Shown piece by piece: positions 8,462 through 18,096 of a DNA stretch of 35,116 bases (the stretch's first letter is position 1; each line of letters begins with the position of its first letter). The stretch covers positions 1 through 35,116 of the forward strand of contig JAFUFE010000042.1 of assembly GCA_017470085.1 (NCBI GenBank), in the 5' to 3' direction. The position numbers and the translations under genes were made by a program. The notes under the pieces are model-generated. The model did not search any database and was not told where the DNA came from. It saw nothing but the letters and a program-made list of their open reading frames with translations. This stretch comes from Treponema sp. (GTDB lineage Bacteria; Spirochaetota; Spirochaetia; Treponematales; Treponemataceae).

Positions 8462-11400
8462 ATGTTTCGTGTATATGTAGAGCGACGTGACGGTTTTCAG
8501 AATGAAGCGGCGCGAATCCGCTCCGACGTAACCGGATTCCTCGGCATTACCGGTGTGACCACCGTGCGCTACCTGAATCGCTATGACATAGAGCATGTCT
8601 CTGAAACAATTGTGCGCCGAGCGGCAACCGGTATTTTCTCTGAACCGCAGAGCGATATCTGTTTTTTTGAAACACTTCCGCTGACCGCAGGGGAAACGGT
8701 TATTGCATGGGAATATCTTCCCGGACAATATGACCAGCGCGCAGATTCAGCAGAACAATGTCTGTCGCTACTCATCGCAGCGCTTGCGGGAAAATCCGCT
8801 GTGGCGGCAAAAACACAGACAGCTGCATCCGGCGCGGGAGAGCAGCCCGTACCACGCGTGCGGTGTGCCCACGTCGCCGTTTTTACCGGGGACATCTCTG
8901 CGCACGACGTCGAGCGCATCGCACAGTACCTGATCAATCCTGTAGATTCCCAGCACGCGTGCACAGAAAAACCGCAGACGCTTTCGCTCCCGATAGCGCC
9001 GCCGCCGGACATTCCCACCGTCGCCGGTTTTATTGCATTCGATGCGGAGCAGCTGGAAACATACCGTACGGAAATGGCGCTTGCGATGGATGCCGCTGAT
9101 ATGACGTTCTTGCAACACTATTTCAAAAGCAAAAATCGCGACCCAACGGAAACAGAAATTCGCGTGCTCGACACGTACTGGTCAGACCACTGCCGACACA
9201 CGACATTTTCTACTGAACTTGACGATATCCGCATTGCCGTTGGCCCGTATGAGCGGCTCTTTCGGGAATCGCTCGAAACATATACAGCACTGCGCGCAGA
9301 GCTGTACGCATCGTCTTCAGACAAACCGGTGACTCTCATGGACATCGCAACCATCGGTGCACGCTTTCTGCGTAAACACGGTACACTGTCTGACCTTGAG
9401 ATATCCGCTGAAAACAATGCGTGTTCGCTGTACGTCGATGTCAAATACACGACTGATGAACACGGCACACCGTACGCTGCTGGAGTTGCCTGCCCCACGG
9501 AAACATGGCTTTTAATGTTTAAAAACGAAACGCACAATCACCCAACAGAAATAGAGCCATTCGGCGGTGCGGCAACGTGCATTGGCGGCGCAATCCGTGA
9601 CCCGCTTTCGGGGCGCACATGGGTGTACCAGTCGATGCGTATAACCGGGGCAGCCGATCCGACGGCGCCGCGTGCGAACACCATGCCGGGTAAACTGCCG
9701 CAGCTAAAAATCGTTCGGGAAGCGGCGCGTGGTTTCTCATCGTACGGAAATCAAATCGGGCTGGCGACGGGACAGGTGGCAGAGCTCTACCATCCGGGAT
9801 ACGCAGCAAAACGCATGGAGCTCGGTGCAGTGATTGCCGCTGCCCCCGCCGCCGCGGTAGTTCGGGCGGAACCGGCACCCGGTGACAAAATTATCCTGAT
9901 CGGCGGCGGCACAGGGCGGGATGGCATTGGCGGTGCAACCGGTTCCTCAAAAATACACACCGAACAGTCTGTTGCGACCGCTGGTGCCGAAGTACAAAAA
10001 GGCAACGCAGTTGAAGAGCGAAAAATTCAGCGGCTGTTCAGAAACAGCGCGGTCAGCAAGATGATTCTCCGGTCGAATGATTTCGGGGCAGGCGGCGTTG
10101 CTGTTGCCGTTGGTGAGCTTGCCGCCGGTGTGGACATATCCCTCGATGCCGTACCAAAAAAATACGAAGGACTCAACGGCACTGAAATTGCTCTGTCGGA
10201 ATCGCAAGAACGTATGGCAGTCGTGGTACACGCGCACGATGTAGATGCGTTCATCGCGTACACTGCACAGGAAAATCTCCGCGCCGTCGTGATTGCTGAT
10301 GTAACCGACACCAATCGTCTAGTGATGCATTGGCGCGGCAAAACGATTGTGAATATTGAACGAACATTTTTAGAGACAGCAGGCGCGCCGCACCGTGCGC
10401 ACGCTCTCATCACTAGTCCACTGCCGCCGCAGGAGTCGCCGTTGGTTCGTCCGCTTGCTGCCGTGGAGCAGGTGCTTTCTTCTGCCGCTGGTCTTTACGA
10501 AACGGAATTTGCCGATGCGGCGGCTATACAGCGCTTGTTAGTCGATGCCTGGCTCACAAACAGTGCGGACATGGCGTGCTGTTCCCAACGCGGGCTAGGA
10601 GAACAGTTCGACGGAACCATCGGTGCGGCAACAGTTCTTTTCCCGTACGGCGGCCGTTATCAGGCAACACCGGAAGCAGGCATGGTGGCAAAACTCCCGG
10701 TATCGGCACCGCGGGAAACAGCAACGGTTAGCATGATGACCTACGGGTTCGATCCGCGCGTCAGTGAGTGGAGCCCGTGGCACGGCGCACAAATCGCCGT
10801 ACTGTCATCGCTGGCGAAGATAACGTGTCTAGGGGGTGATGCTTCACGCGCGCGCTTGTCATTTCAAGAATTTTTCGGCCGCCCGGTTGACGCAGAGACG
10901 TGGGGCTACCCGCTTGCAGCGCTGCTCGGCGCGCTTTCTGCACAGAAAGCGTGCGGTACGGCTGCGATTGGCGGCAAAGACAGCATGAGCGGTACGTTTG
11001 AAAAATTATCCGTACCACACACGTTGGTATCATTCGCAGTGGCACACGATGATGAAGCGAACGTAACAAGCGGCGCATTGAAACGTACCGGCAGTGCCGT
11101 ATACCTTGTTATGGTACCGTATTCCGACGAACTTGCACCGGATATGCCGACATTCATGAAAAACGCCGCACGGCTCTATGAACTGAACACCGCACATTCA
11201 CTGGCGGCGCTCTATCCAGTTGGAGCAGGCGGCATCGCAGACGCAGTCACCAAAATGGCATTTGGTAATCGCATCGGCATACAACTCGATGTCGCCTCGT
11301 GCCGCCGCGTGTCGGCAGCACACAGCACACCGGTATCTAGCCGCACCGATATCGCCCAGGAAAACAGAGTGCATTCCTTTCGCTCATTATTCGTGCCGCT

Positions 11401-12565
11401 ATACGGTGTCATCATCGTTGAAACAGAAAAAGCGCTTGACGCTGACAGTGCATTTGTCCCCGGTACGGTAATCCGAATCGGTACGACAGTCGCAGAACCA
11501 GAGATACGGATACTGTTTTCAGAGACGAAAGCGGCACCTCCTGTCATCATTCCACTAGCCAACGTGTTCAGTGCATGGGAAACAACGCTCACAGATGTAT
11601 TTCCACCGGCCGGTGCTGTGGCATCAGACAGCACATCGCTTCCGGGGTACGCGCAGCAAGAACACAACTCACTGCTTGCAGCACGCCGCTCAGCGATTCA
11701 CCCCCTTACACAAAAATCAGCGGCAAGACGGCCGCAGCCGCGTATCCTCATTCCGATATTTCCGGGGACAAACTGCGAATACGATGTGGAACGTGCTTTT
11801 CTACGCGCTGGAGGAGCTGTACGCACGTTCGTGTTTGCGAACAACACCCCCTGTGCGCTCGCCGACAGCCTCGACACCTTTGCACACGAACTGACGCAGG
11901 CACAGATACTGATGCTGGCAGGCGGATTTTCCGCGGGCGACGAACCCGACGGATCCGGCAAGTTTATTGCAAACGTGCTGCGAGAACCGCGTATCTCCGA
12001 CGCCATCATGGATTTACTCAAACGGCGGGACGGATTGCTGCTCGGTATCTGCAACGGTTTTCAGGCATTGATCAAAACAGGGCTCGTGCCGTACGGAGAC
12101 ATCCGCCCTATGACTGCCGATTCGCCGACATTAACATTCAATACGATCGGGCATCACATCTCCCGCATGGTACGAACACGAATGGTCAGTGCTCGCTCTC
12201 CGTGGGCGCAAGATACGAGCGTCCTCCAGCCGCGCGTTCATGTTCTCCCCATCAGCCATGGCGAAGGCCGCATAGTACTGAACGATGCGACGGCAAAAGC
12301 GCTGTTCAAAAACGGACAAGTGTTTGCCCAGTACGTTGACGATTCCGGTCGGCCGACGCTCGCAGCACCTGACAACCCGAACGGCTCATGGTGTGCGATT
12401 GAAAGTCTGACCAGCCCCGATGGTCATGTCCTCGGCAAGATGGGGCACAATGAACGCATGATTGGAAGCGGACTGTGCAAAAATATTATGGGAAACACCG
12501 AATTACATGCTGACGAAAGCGGCATCCAAGATATCTTTACCGCTGGCGTGCGTTATTTTCAGTGA
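8462..12565 (+). CDS. purL: Phosphoribosylformylglycinamidine synthase, fused PurL (synthetase plus glutaminase)
   Basis: A 1367-residue single-chain enzyme for the fourth step of purine synthesis, converting FGAR, glutamine and ATP to FGAM. It has an N-terminal PurS-like part, then two AIRS-type ATP domains: NETHNHPTEIEPFGGAATC near residue 355 is the conserved nucleotide-binding signature, and AIGGKDSMSG marks the second half. From ~1094 comes a class I glutamine amidotransferase domain with FPGTNCEYD, the nucleophile Cys in LLLGICNGFQ (~1195) and the His/Glu pair in ISHGEGR (~1264). The start at 8462 (MFRVYVERRDGF) is set by the -10 box six bases upstream; no Shine-Dalgarno is present. It resembles the clade of long PurL found in clostridia and treponemes. 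No other pur gene adjoins it. Confidence 0.95.
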   Translation: MFRVYVERRDGFQNEAARIRSDVTGFLGITGVTTVRYLNRYDIEHVSETIVRRAATGIFSEPQSDICFFETLPLTAGETVIAWEYLPGQYDQRADSAEQCLSLLIAALAGKSAVAAKTQTAASGAGEQPVPRVRCAHVAVFTGDISAHDVERIAQYLINPVDSQHACTEKPQTLSLPIAPPPDIPTVAGFIAFDAEQLETYRTEMALAMDAADMTFLQHYFKSKNRDPTETEIRVLDTYWSDHCRHTTFSTELDDIRIAVGPYERLFRESLETYTALRAELYASSSDKPVTLMDIATIGARFLRKHGTLSDLEISAENNACSLYVDVKYTTDEHGTPYAAGVACPTETWLLMFKNETHNHPTEIEPFGGAATCIGGAIRDPLSGRTWVYQSMRITGAADPTAPRANTMPGKLPQLKIVREAARGFSSYGNQIGLATGQVAELYHPGYAAKRMELGAVIAAAPAAAVVRAEPAPGDKIILIGGGTGRDGIGGATGSSKIHTEQSVATAGAEVQKGNAVEERKIQRLFRNSAVSKMILRSNDFGAGGVAVAVGELAAGVDISLDAVPKKYEGLNGTEIALSESQERMAVVVHAHDVDAFIAYTAQENLRAVVIADVTDTNRLVMHWRGKTIVNIERTFLETAGAPHRAHALITSPLPPQESPLVRPLAAVEQVLSSAAGLYETEFADAAAIQRLLVDAWLTNSADMACCSQRGLGEQFDGTIGAATVLFPYGGRYQATPEAGMVAKLPVSAPRETATVSMMTYGFDPRVSEWSPWHGAQIAVLSSLAKITCLGGDASRARLSFQEFFGRPVDAETWGYPLAALLGALSAQKACGTAAIGGKDSMSGTFEKLSVPHTLVSFAVAHDDEANVTSGALKRTGSAVYLVMVPYSDELAPDMPTFMKNAARLYELNTAHSLAALYPVGAGGIADAVTKMAFGNRIGIQLDVASCRRVSAAHSTPVSSRTDIAQENRVHSFRSLFVPLYGVIIVETEKALDADSAFVPGTVIRIGTTVAEPEIRILFSETKAAPPVIIPLANVFSAWETTLTDVFPPAGAVASDSTSLPGYAQQEHNSLLAARRSAIHPLTQKSAARRPQPRILIPIFPGTNCEYDVERAFLRAGGAVRTFVFANNTPCALADSLDTFAHELTQAQILMLAGGFSAGDEPDGSGKFIANVLREPRISDAIMDLLKRRDGLLLGICNGFQALIKTGLVPYGDIRPMTADSPTLTFNTIGHHISRMVRTRMVSARSPWAQDTSVLQPRVHVLPISHGEGRIVLNDATAKALFKNGQVFAQYVDDSGRPTLAAPDNPNGSWCAIESLTSPDGHVLGKMGHNERMIGSGLCKNIMGNTELHADESGIQDIFTAGVRYFQ

Positions 12566-12580
12566 CATAAAAAAACGAAT

Positions 12581-12745
12581 GTTTAAAATACGCACTACAA
12601 TGGCGTGTCATTTTTAACGTGTACTTGCTCGAAGCTCCGCTGCAGTTCGCTCGCAAAAACTCGCGTATTAAGTGCACACGCTCATTTCATTGCACCCGCG
12701 TAAGCAGTGCAGCAATTTTTAAAACTGACGGTTCACCCGCGGTTG
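12581..12745. repeat. Multi-hairpin intergenic repeat, copy A
   Basis: Starts GTTTAAAATACGCACT and carries GCTCGAAGCTCCGCTGCA and AAAACTCGCGTATT, then CTCATTTCATTGCACCC and TTTTTAAAACTGACGG. The same blocks in the same order recur at 23415-23616, and the outline recurs at 23617-23759. The flanking inverted arms (TTTAAAAT.CGCAC against GTGTC.TTTTTAA) are partly decayed. It lies in the 512-base gap between purL and the lipoprotein operon, with no gene beneath. Confidence 0.75.
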
Positions 12746-12841
12746 TCTCTTTACGAACAAACTCATATGGCAGAAAAACTGCACGCTCTGTATTTTTTTT
12801 CGGGCGTTGCGGCGCATCTGCGCCGCCGCGCTTTCCGCTCC

Positions 12842-12883
12842 AATCACTGCACAGCATACTGACCTATGCCGTGCAGTGATTTT
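12842..12883 (+). terminator. Long imperfect hairpin, terminator-like
   Basis: Arms 12842-12858 and 12865-12881 pair over 17 positions with a single A-C mismatch around a 6-base loop, and four T end the structure. A perfect 8-bp palindromic stem GCGGCGCA-tc-TGCGCCGC (12809-12826) lies just upstream. It could end the purL transcript or insulate the next promoter. Confidence 0.5.
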
Positions 12884-13039
12884 CACTACAATCGCTAACG
12901 CGGGCGGCACTATTCAATACCACTGCAGCACGAAAACAGCATCGCCGGCAGATTCTGGCCGAAAGCCGTTGTTGAGCGGCACACGGACTACGTTTTATTT
13001 CGGTTTGTGTTTCTCTCCAATAAATACGCATACCGCTCT

Positions 13040-13067
13040 TTGCAACAATACGCCGATGTGCTACAAT
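13040..13067 (+). promoter_or_regulatory. Promoter of lipoprotein-CBS operon, near-leaderless
   Basis: TTGCAA (13040-13045), 16-base spacer, TACAAT (13062-13067) with an extended TGC. The chosen ATG at 13078 is 10 bases downstream. An earlier in-frame ATG at 13066 lies inside the -10 box and is excluded. Confidence 0.6.
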
Positions 13068-13077
13068 GCCATATCAT

Positions 13078-14100
13078 ATGAACCGGATTGTTGCAATAGG
13101 AGCAACGTGCCTCTTTTTGATGGTAAACTCGTCATGCGGTATGCAAAAAGCACGCGTGCAGCAGTATGACGATTTCGCGGCTGCACAAAAAGCTGCCAGC
13201 TGGAGCAATAAAACAATCCTGCTCGTAATCACGCGCTCTGGCGAAGACACGTACAGTACCCGTCTTGAAAACGCCGTGCTCAATACAAAAAAATTTATCT
13301 CGTTTATAAAAAAACAGTCTGTAGTAGTACGGCTTGATTTTTCCGATAGCTCATACGCACGCACGACGGTACACGAAAACGCATCTCCGGCGACACAGGC
13401 GGCGGCAGAACGCGCTGCGGCTCAATGGGAAAAGAATCTGGTGACGGTTAAAAATTTCCGCATAAACACACGCGAATCCCCGGTTGTGCTGCTCGCAACA
13501 AAAGAAGGATATTTCATAACTGACATTCCCATAGACGCATCGTTCCTTTCCCCCGATGCATTCATCGCCGCTGTCGCTCATACTAACGCGCAGGCAACGG
13601 CGCTCAATTATAAAATCGCGCTCGTTGAGCAATCATCTGGACAACAAAAAATTCGCGCAATCGATGATTTATATGACGCCATGCCGGCAAAATATCAGCA
13701 TCAGCTTGATCCGCTCTGTCGTGAAGTCATTCGCCTCGACACACAGAATAAAACAGGACTATTTGGAAAATATGTAGGAGCGCTCGCCTATTCACATGCC
13801 GCTGACTTACTGTTAGACGGTCGGTATGATGAAGCGTCCGGTGTATTCGAAACGCTCGCAGAATATGAACAGCTGAATGACATTCAACGTATGCAGGCAT
13901 ACTATGCAGCGGCACATGTACTCGGCCGCGCAGAAACACGCAACTATAAAAAAATTATCGCATTATTGACGAAAGCGCTTGAGTCAGTCTCGGATAAAAA
14001 CAGTACAGATGCATTGCAGATAGCATCAGAGCTCCAGATGATTAATGAAGTGTACGCTGCTGAACGTGCGCGTGAGTTACATCCCGATACACATGAATGA
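13078..14100 (+). CDS. Thioredoxin-fold-like lipoprotein lacking the CxxC active site, with helical C-terminus
   Basis: A 340-residue protein with a signal peptide ending VNSSC (Cys20 the likely lipid anchor). Residues ~38-145 follow the thioredoxin_7/DUF255 layout: SWSNKTILLVITRSGEDTYS, then helix, then VVVRLDFSD, and later RESPVVLLATKEGYF with the conserved proline before a strand. The usual WCxxC is replaced by GEDTYS, so redox catalysis is unlikely. The rest (~175-340) is alanine-rich and helical, with TPR-like spacing (SHAADLLLDGRYDEASGVFE). It is first in an operon with two CBS membrane proteins; its stop overlaps the next start by 8 bases. It is probably a periplasmic scaffold; the specific role is unknown. 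Confidence 0.72.
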   Translation: MNRIVAIGATCLFLMVNSSCGMQKARVQQYDDFAAAQKAASWSNKTILLVITRSGEDTYSTRLENAVLNTKKFISFIKKQSVVVRLDFSDSSYARTTVHENASPATQAAAERAAAQWEKNLVTVKNFRINTRESPVVLLATKEGYFITDIPIDASFLSPDAFIAAVAHTNAQATALNYKIALVEQSSGQQKIRAIDDLYDAMPAKYQHQLDPLCREVIRLDTQNKTGLFGKYVGALAYSHAADLLLDGRYDEASGVFETLAEYEQLNDIQRMQAYYAAAHVLGRAETRNYKKIIALLTKALESVSDKNSTDALQIASELQMINEVYAAERARELHPDTHE

Positions 14101-15370
14101 TCTCCCCCCCACAGCATACATTATTTTGGGCGGTATCATTATACTGCTGCTCATATTGTCGCTCATCTTTTCAATCGCAGAGAGCTCGTTTTTATCCATG
14201 AATAAACTACGCCTCCGCATCAAACGGCAATCCCATGATGTGCGTGCACTCCGCGTAGGAAAGTTGCTTGACAAAAAAGAACAATTATTCAACACACTGC
14301 TTATAGCTAACGATATCGTCAACATTCTGCTTTCTGCACTTATGACGGCGCTGTGTATACGCTTATTTGGTACCGGCGGAGTGGCATATGCAACCGGAAC
14401 TGCGGCTCTATTGCTTTTAGTTTTTGGGGAAATCACGCCCAAAACGATTTCAACGCGTCATGCCGATGCAATCGCCTATGCGCTTTCCGGTTTTATCAAC
14501 AGAGTTGTTGTACTGTTCCGCCCGCTTGCATATGTATTAACCGGCGCGGTACACGTGCTGCTACGGATAACCGGTATTGACACGCAGCAAAAAAAGAAAA
14601 CGTATACGGAAGAAGAAATAAAAATATTCATCGACTACAGCAGTGAAACAGGCGTACTCGCAAACGGTGAAAACATTATGATGAACCGCATTTTCAAATT
14701 CACCGACCTTGCTGCGCAAGACATCATGACACCGCGCACCAAAATTACTGCGTTACCGTTCACAGCGCAGTATGAAGAAATACTGTCCGTTGCGCAAACC
14801 ACAGCGTACGCACGATTTCCCGTTTACAAAACGACGATTGACGATATTATCGGTGTGCTATATCTTAAGGATTTGCTACACGTTTCAGAGCGGGGGGAAA
14901 CATTTTCTGTAACAAATGTTATGCGTCCGCCGCTCTTTATCCTCGGAACAAAAAAAATGTCATCAGTACAGCAGCTGCTCCGCGAAAACCGACAATCGCT
15001 TGCTATCATCGTTGATGAATATTCCGGAACAGACGGCATATTAACGCAAGAAGACATTGCTCATGCCATCTTTGGCGACGTTGCACACGCCGCTGACATA
15101 CCGACGTCCGTTCCCGACGGCGTACAATCAGACTTTACGATAAGTGGATCAACATTGCTGCGTGACATGAAAACGCCGCTCGGATTTCCGCTCGAATCCA
15201 CTATCAACGAAACACTTGGTGGCTGGCTTGAAGAACGACTCGACCGATTGCCAAAACCACAGGATGTCGTATGGTTCAACGGATATCGATTCACGATCTG
15301 TTCCGTTGATGCGCGTCGTGTCGGAATGGTTCATATTACGGCATGCCCCGCGCACGAAGGCACAGTATGA
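14093..15370 (+). CDS. DUF21/CBS-domain membrane protein, TlyC/CorC-like (first of a pair)
   Basis: A 425-residue protein. Residues ~1-150 are a DUF21 (CNNM) membrane domain with about four helices, beginning with a hydrophobic segment and SIAESSFLSMNKLRLR and including FGEITPKTIS. Residues ~185-320 are a tandem CBS pair, with the family marker DIMTPRTKI and RFPVYKTTIDDIIGVLYLKD plus IIVDEYSGTDGILTQED. The end is a CorC_HlyC domain (LGGWLEERLDRLPKPQD). The family is linked to Mg2+/Co2+ efflux or resistance and was once labelled haemolysin; haemolysis is not implied. The start is the ATG inside the ATGAATGA overlap with the upstream stop, so translation is probably coupled. Confidence 0.88.
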   Translation: MNDLPPTAYIILGGIIILLLILSLIFSIAESSFLSMNKLRLRIKRQSHDVRALRVGKLLDKKEQLFNTLLIANDIVNILLSALMTALCIRLFGTGGVAYATGTAALLLLVFGEITPKTISTRHADAIAYALSGFINRVVVLFRPLAYVLTGAVHVLLRITGIDTQQKKKTYTEEEIKIFIDYSSETGVLANGENIMMNRIFKFTDLAAQDIMTPRTKITALPFTAQYEEILSVAQTTAYARFPVYKTTIDDIIGVLYLKDLLHVSERGETFSVTNVMRPPLFILGTKKMSSVQQLLRENRQSLAIIVDEYSGTDGILTQEDIAHAIFGDVAHAADIPTSVPDGVQSDFTISGSTLLRDMKTPLGFPLESTINETLGGWLEERLDRLPKPQDVVWFNGYRFTICSVDARRVGMVHITACPAHEGTV

Positions 15371-16626
15371 ACATTGCAACAATCATCGCATTCGTTTTTC
15401 TTATTGTCTGCATCGGCTTTTTTTCGTCTTCAGAAACAGCGTATCTGTCATTAACAAAAATAAAAATTCGTGAACTATTGCAGAACGCGGTTCCGGGGGC
15501 AAAACGCGTGGAAAAACTCTACAACAATATCGATAGTTTGATTACGCTTGTTTTAATCGGAACAAATTGTGCTAATACATTCGCGGCTGCCATAGCCACA
15601 GCAGAAGCTATCCGTCTTGTCGGAGCTGGCGGCGTTGGCATCGCGACGGTAACCGTTGCATTTTTAGTGACGACGTTTGGACAAATCATCCCAAAGACAT
15701 ATGCGGTCGGGCATCCAGTTTCCACTGCGCGCGCAGCTGCCCCCGTACTGGCTATCTTACAGAAAATACTGTTTCCTGTAGTGTGGCTATTTACAAACAT
15801 CGCTCGTGGAATTGCACACATAGTTGACGCACTCTGGCACGATGATGAGCAAGGCATCACCACAGCAGAATTGCAGGCGCTGTTTGCCGTTGGTGCAACA
15901 GAAGGAACTATTGAAAAAAATGAAATGCGTATGCTCAACAAAGTGTTTCAATTCAGTGACTTAGACGTACACGACATTATGAAACACCATTCACTCATAC
16001 CGACGATATACGATACCGACGACAGGGAAACCGCAGTCCACCTTTTTTTGTCTGCGCCCGATGATCGTCTGCCGGTGTACAAACAGGAAACAGAAACCGT
16101 TGTCGGCGTGCTTGATTATAAGAGCGTCCTCTTTCAGAATACGCCCGTTGCTGCTGCATCAGAAGGATTTGTGCGGCAGTGTATGCAGCCCGCAGTGTTC
16201 GTGCCGGAAACATTTACGGTATTTGAACTACTCACGCATTTTCGCCGAGAACGTAGCGACTTTGCTGTTGTGCTTGACGAACACGGCGTCTTTTCTGGTA
16301 CCGTAACTATGAGCGACGTAACGCGCGTAGTATTTGGTCGTATCACTGATGATGCCGCAGATGCCACACCGGAATCTCGCGTGCAGGTTACCGGCATCAA
16401 TGAATTTCTGGTGCCGGGAGACATACAGCTGACTGACATCAATGATTTTTTTAAATTGAACGTATCGTCGGAGTATTTCAATACACTGGGGGGCTGGTTG
16501 CTTGAACAATTTGGCAGTCTGCCGTCTGTCGGTGAATTGTGCATCTACAACGGAACGATTTTTATCGTAGAAGCCCAAGCGCAGCGGCGAATATTAACCG
16601 TCCGTATGAAATTGAAATCTACGTAA
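15367..16626 (+). CDS. DUF21/CBS-domain membrane protein, TlyC/CorC-like (second of a pair)
   Basis: A 419-residue paralogue of the preceding gene with the same domain order: DUF21 helices (GFFSSSETAYLSLTKIKIRE, FGQIIPKTYAVGH), CBS pair (RLPVYKQETETVVGVLDYKS; FAVVLDEHGVFSGTVTMSD) and CorC_HlyC tail (TLGGWLLEQFGSLPSVGE). The usual D-x-M-T-P-R signature has drifted to DIMKHHSLI. Its ATG overlaps the upstream TGA by four bases (ATGA), so the two are coexpressed. CorC/CNNM proteins form dimers through the CBS module, so a heterodimer is possible; that is inference. The operon ends before the next promoter at 16698. Confidence 0.88.
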   Translation: MNIATIIAFVFLIVCIGFFSSSETAYLSLTKIKIRELLQNAVPGAKRVEKLYNNIDSLITLVLIGTNCANTFAAAIATAEAIRLVGAGGVGIATVTVAFLVTTFGQIIPKTYAVGHPVSTARAAAPVLAILQKILFPVVWLFTNIARGIAHIVDALWHDDEQGITTAELQALFAVGATEGTIEKNEMRMLNKVFQFSDLDVHDIMKHHSLIPTIYDTDDRETAVHLFLSAPDDRLPVYKQETETVVGVLDYKSVLFQNTPVAAASEGFVRQCMQPAVFVPETFTVFELLTHFRRERSDFAVVLDEHGVFSGTVTMSDVTRVVFGRITDDAADATPESRVQVTGINEFLVPGDIQLTDINDFFKLNVSSEYFNTLGGWLLEQFGSLPSVGELCIYNGTIFIVEAQAQRRILTVRMKLKST

Positions 16627-16697
16627 ACCAATTTTAGCTTTTGCAGTATCGCCTCATTCGCAGATAACCGCCAGTAGCCGAACAATATATTTTGTGG

Positions 16698-16703
16698 TAT
16701 CAT
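16698..16703 (+). promoter_or_regulatory. Extended -10 of glycosyltransferase gene, near-leaderless
   Basis: TGG-TATCAT with seven bases to the ATG at 16711. No good -35 is present; the extended TG may compensate. Confidence 0.45.
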
Positions 16704-16710
16704 CGTATAT

Positions 16711-17883
16711 ATGCAAATTCAATATATATTTTTTGCATTGAAAAATATTTTCTATTTCCCATGGAACTATACTCATATCATTGACGAACAACGGGAAGAT
16801 AGTCGTTGCCTTTTTGTCGATATATCCGACACATTCCGAAATGACACCGGAACAGGAATTCCGCGCGTATCAAAAAATGTTATTGCATCACTCCATGAAA
16901 AAAACCTTGCATACACTATAGTCGAAATCTATACGCGCGTTGCTCCCGTCGGATTTTATAACTGCAAAACAAAGAAACCGATTCGTGTAAAAAAAGGAGA
17001 CATTTTTTTATTCCTTGAACCCGCGCGGTATGCGATTGCTGGCAATAAGCTGTTGTTAGACAAACTGTACCGATACGGCATCCCACTTTATTTTTTTGTC
17101 CACGATTTATTGCCGCTCTGCTATCCGCAATATTTCCCCAAACGAAGCGTTATTGGATTCCGATGGTGGATGAAAATAATCATCAACTACACCGGGCTCA
17201 TCGCAAATTCAAAATCCACGCTCGACGAAATCAAGCAGTACATTGAAGAGCATCCTTCTCTGCCAAAAAATAAAAATATACAGACCACATACGTACATTT
17301 AGGTTCTGTTTTTAGCCAAAAACCGCTTCCCGTGCCCAGTGCTGCCGACGGTATAGAAAAAATAGCCTTGCTCGCGGTCAGCACCGTTGAGCCGCGAAAA
17401 CGATACGATCAAATCGTCGGTGCCTGCGAGCTATTGTGGGAAAAGGGAATCGATATGCAGCTTACTATAGTCGGTAAACCTGGATGGAAAAATAAAACCA
17501 CAATCGCTCGCATACGATCGAGCCCGTATCTCAACCACAAACTTTTTTGGTATGACTCGTATATCAGCGATGCTGAGCTCAATGCACTCTACGAAAATTG
17601 TTCGGCACTCATCTTCGCATCAGAAGGAGAAGGTTTCGGCTTGGCCATAATGGAAGCCGCTGCATATAACAAACCGCTCATCCTGCGCGACATTCCCATC
17701 TTCAGAGAAGTATCCGGCGACGGCGCTTTTTTCTTCAACGGTTTTACCTGCGCCGAACTTGCCGATGCGTTGGAAACATGGATCACTTCCTACAAAGACG
17801 GAGTCGCTCCATTACCGCACGTGCGTTTCACTACGTGGAAAGAATGCACGGATAACATTCTCCAAATACTTGGCATCGAGTAA
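16711..17883 (+). CDS. Glycosyltransferase family 4 (GT-B) protein
   Basis: A 390-residue protein with a GT-B fold and no signal peptide, so it likely works at the cytoplasmic face on glycolipid or surface glycan assembly. The N-terminal half has DISDTFRNDTGTGIPRVSKN, which resembles mannosyltransferases of the WbdA/WbaZ type, and VHDLLPLCYPQYF. The C-terminal Rossmann half begins LLAVSTVEPRKRYDQIVGA (~220) and ends with the E-x7-E donor motif EGEGFGLAIMEAAAYNKPLI (~305-325). No other glycan genes are near. Donor and acceptor sugars are unknown. Confidence 0.85.
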   Translation: MQIQYIFFALKNIFYFPWNYTHIIDEQREDSRCLFVDISDTFRNDTGTGIPRVSKNVIASLHEKNLAYTIVEIYTRVAPVGFYNCKTKKPIRVKKGDIFLFLEPARYAIAGNKLLLDKLYRYGIPLYFFVHDLLPLCYPQYFPKRSVIGFRWWMKIIINYTGLIANSKSTLDEIKQYIEEHPSLPKNKNIQTTYVHLGSVFSQKPLPVPSAADGIEKIALLAVSTVEPRKRYDQIVGACELLWEKGIDMQLTIVGKPGWKNKTTIARIRSSPYLNHKLFWYDSYISDAELNALYENCSALIFASEGEGFGLAIMEAAAYNKPLILRDIPIFREVSGDGAFFFNGFTCAELADALETWITSYKDGVAPLPHVRFTTWKECTDNILQILGIE

Positions 17884-18096
17884 TCCAGACCGACCGAGCT
17901 GTATTTGAAAGCCGGCCGCTACCGGTTCCGTATACACTTCATTCCCGGCCGCCCGTTTGTTACCGGCAGCCGGGAACGCATTTCCTGCCGCTGGCAGTCA
18001 TGCGCCTTCCGCGTCCGGGGTAGGAGCGTATACCGGCGCGCGCCCATAGCTATACGCAGCGCCCCTTCCCCCCGTGTTCTGTACAGCTGCCGTATA

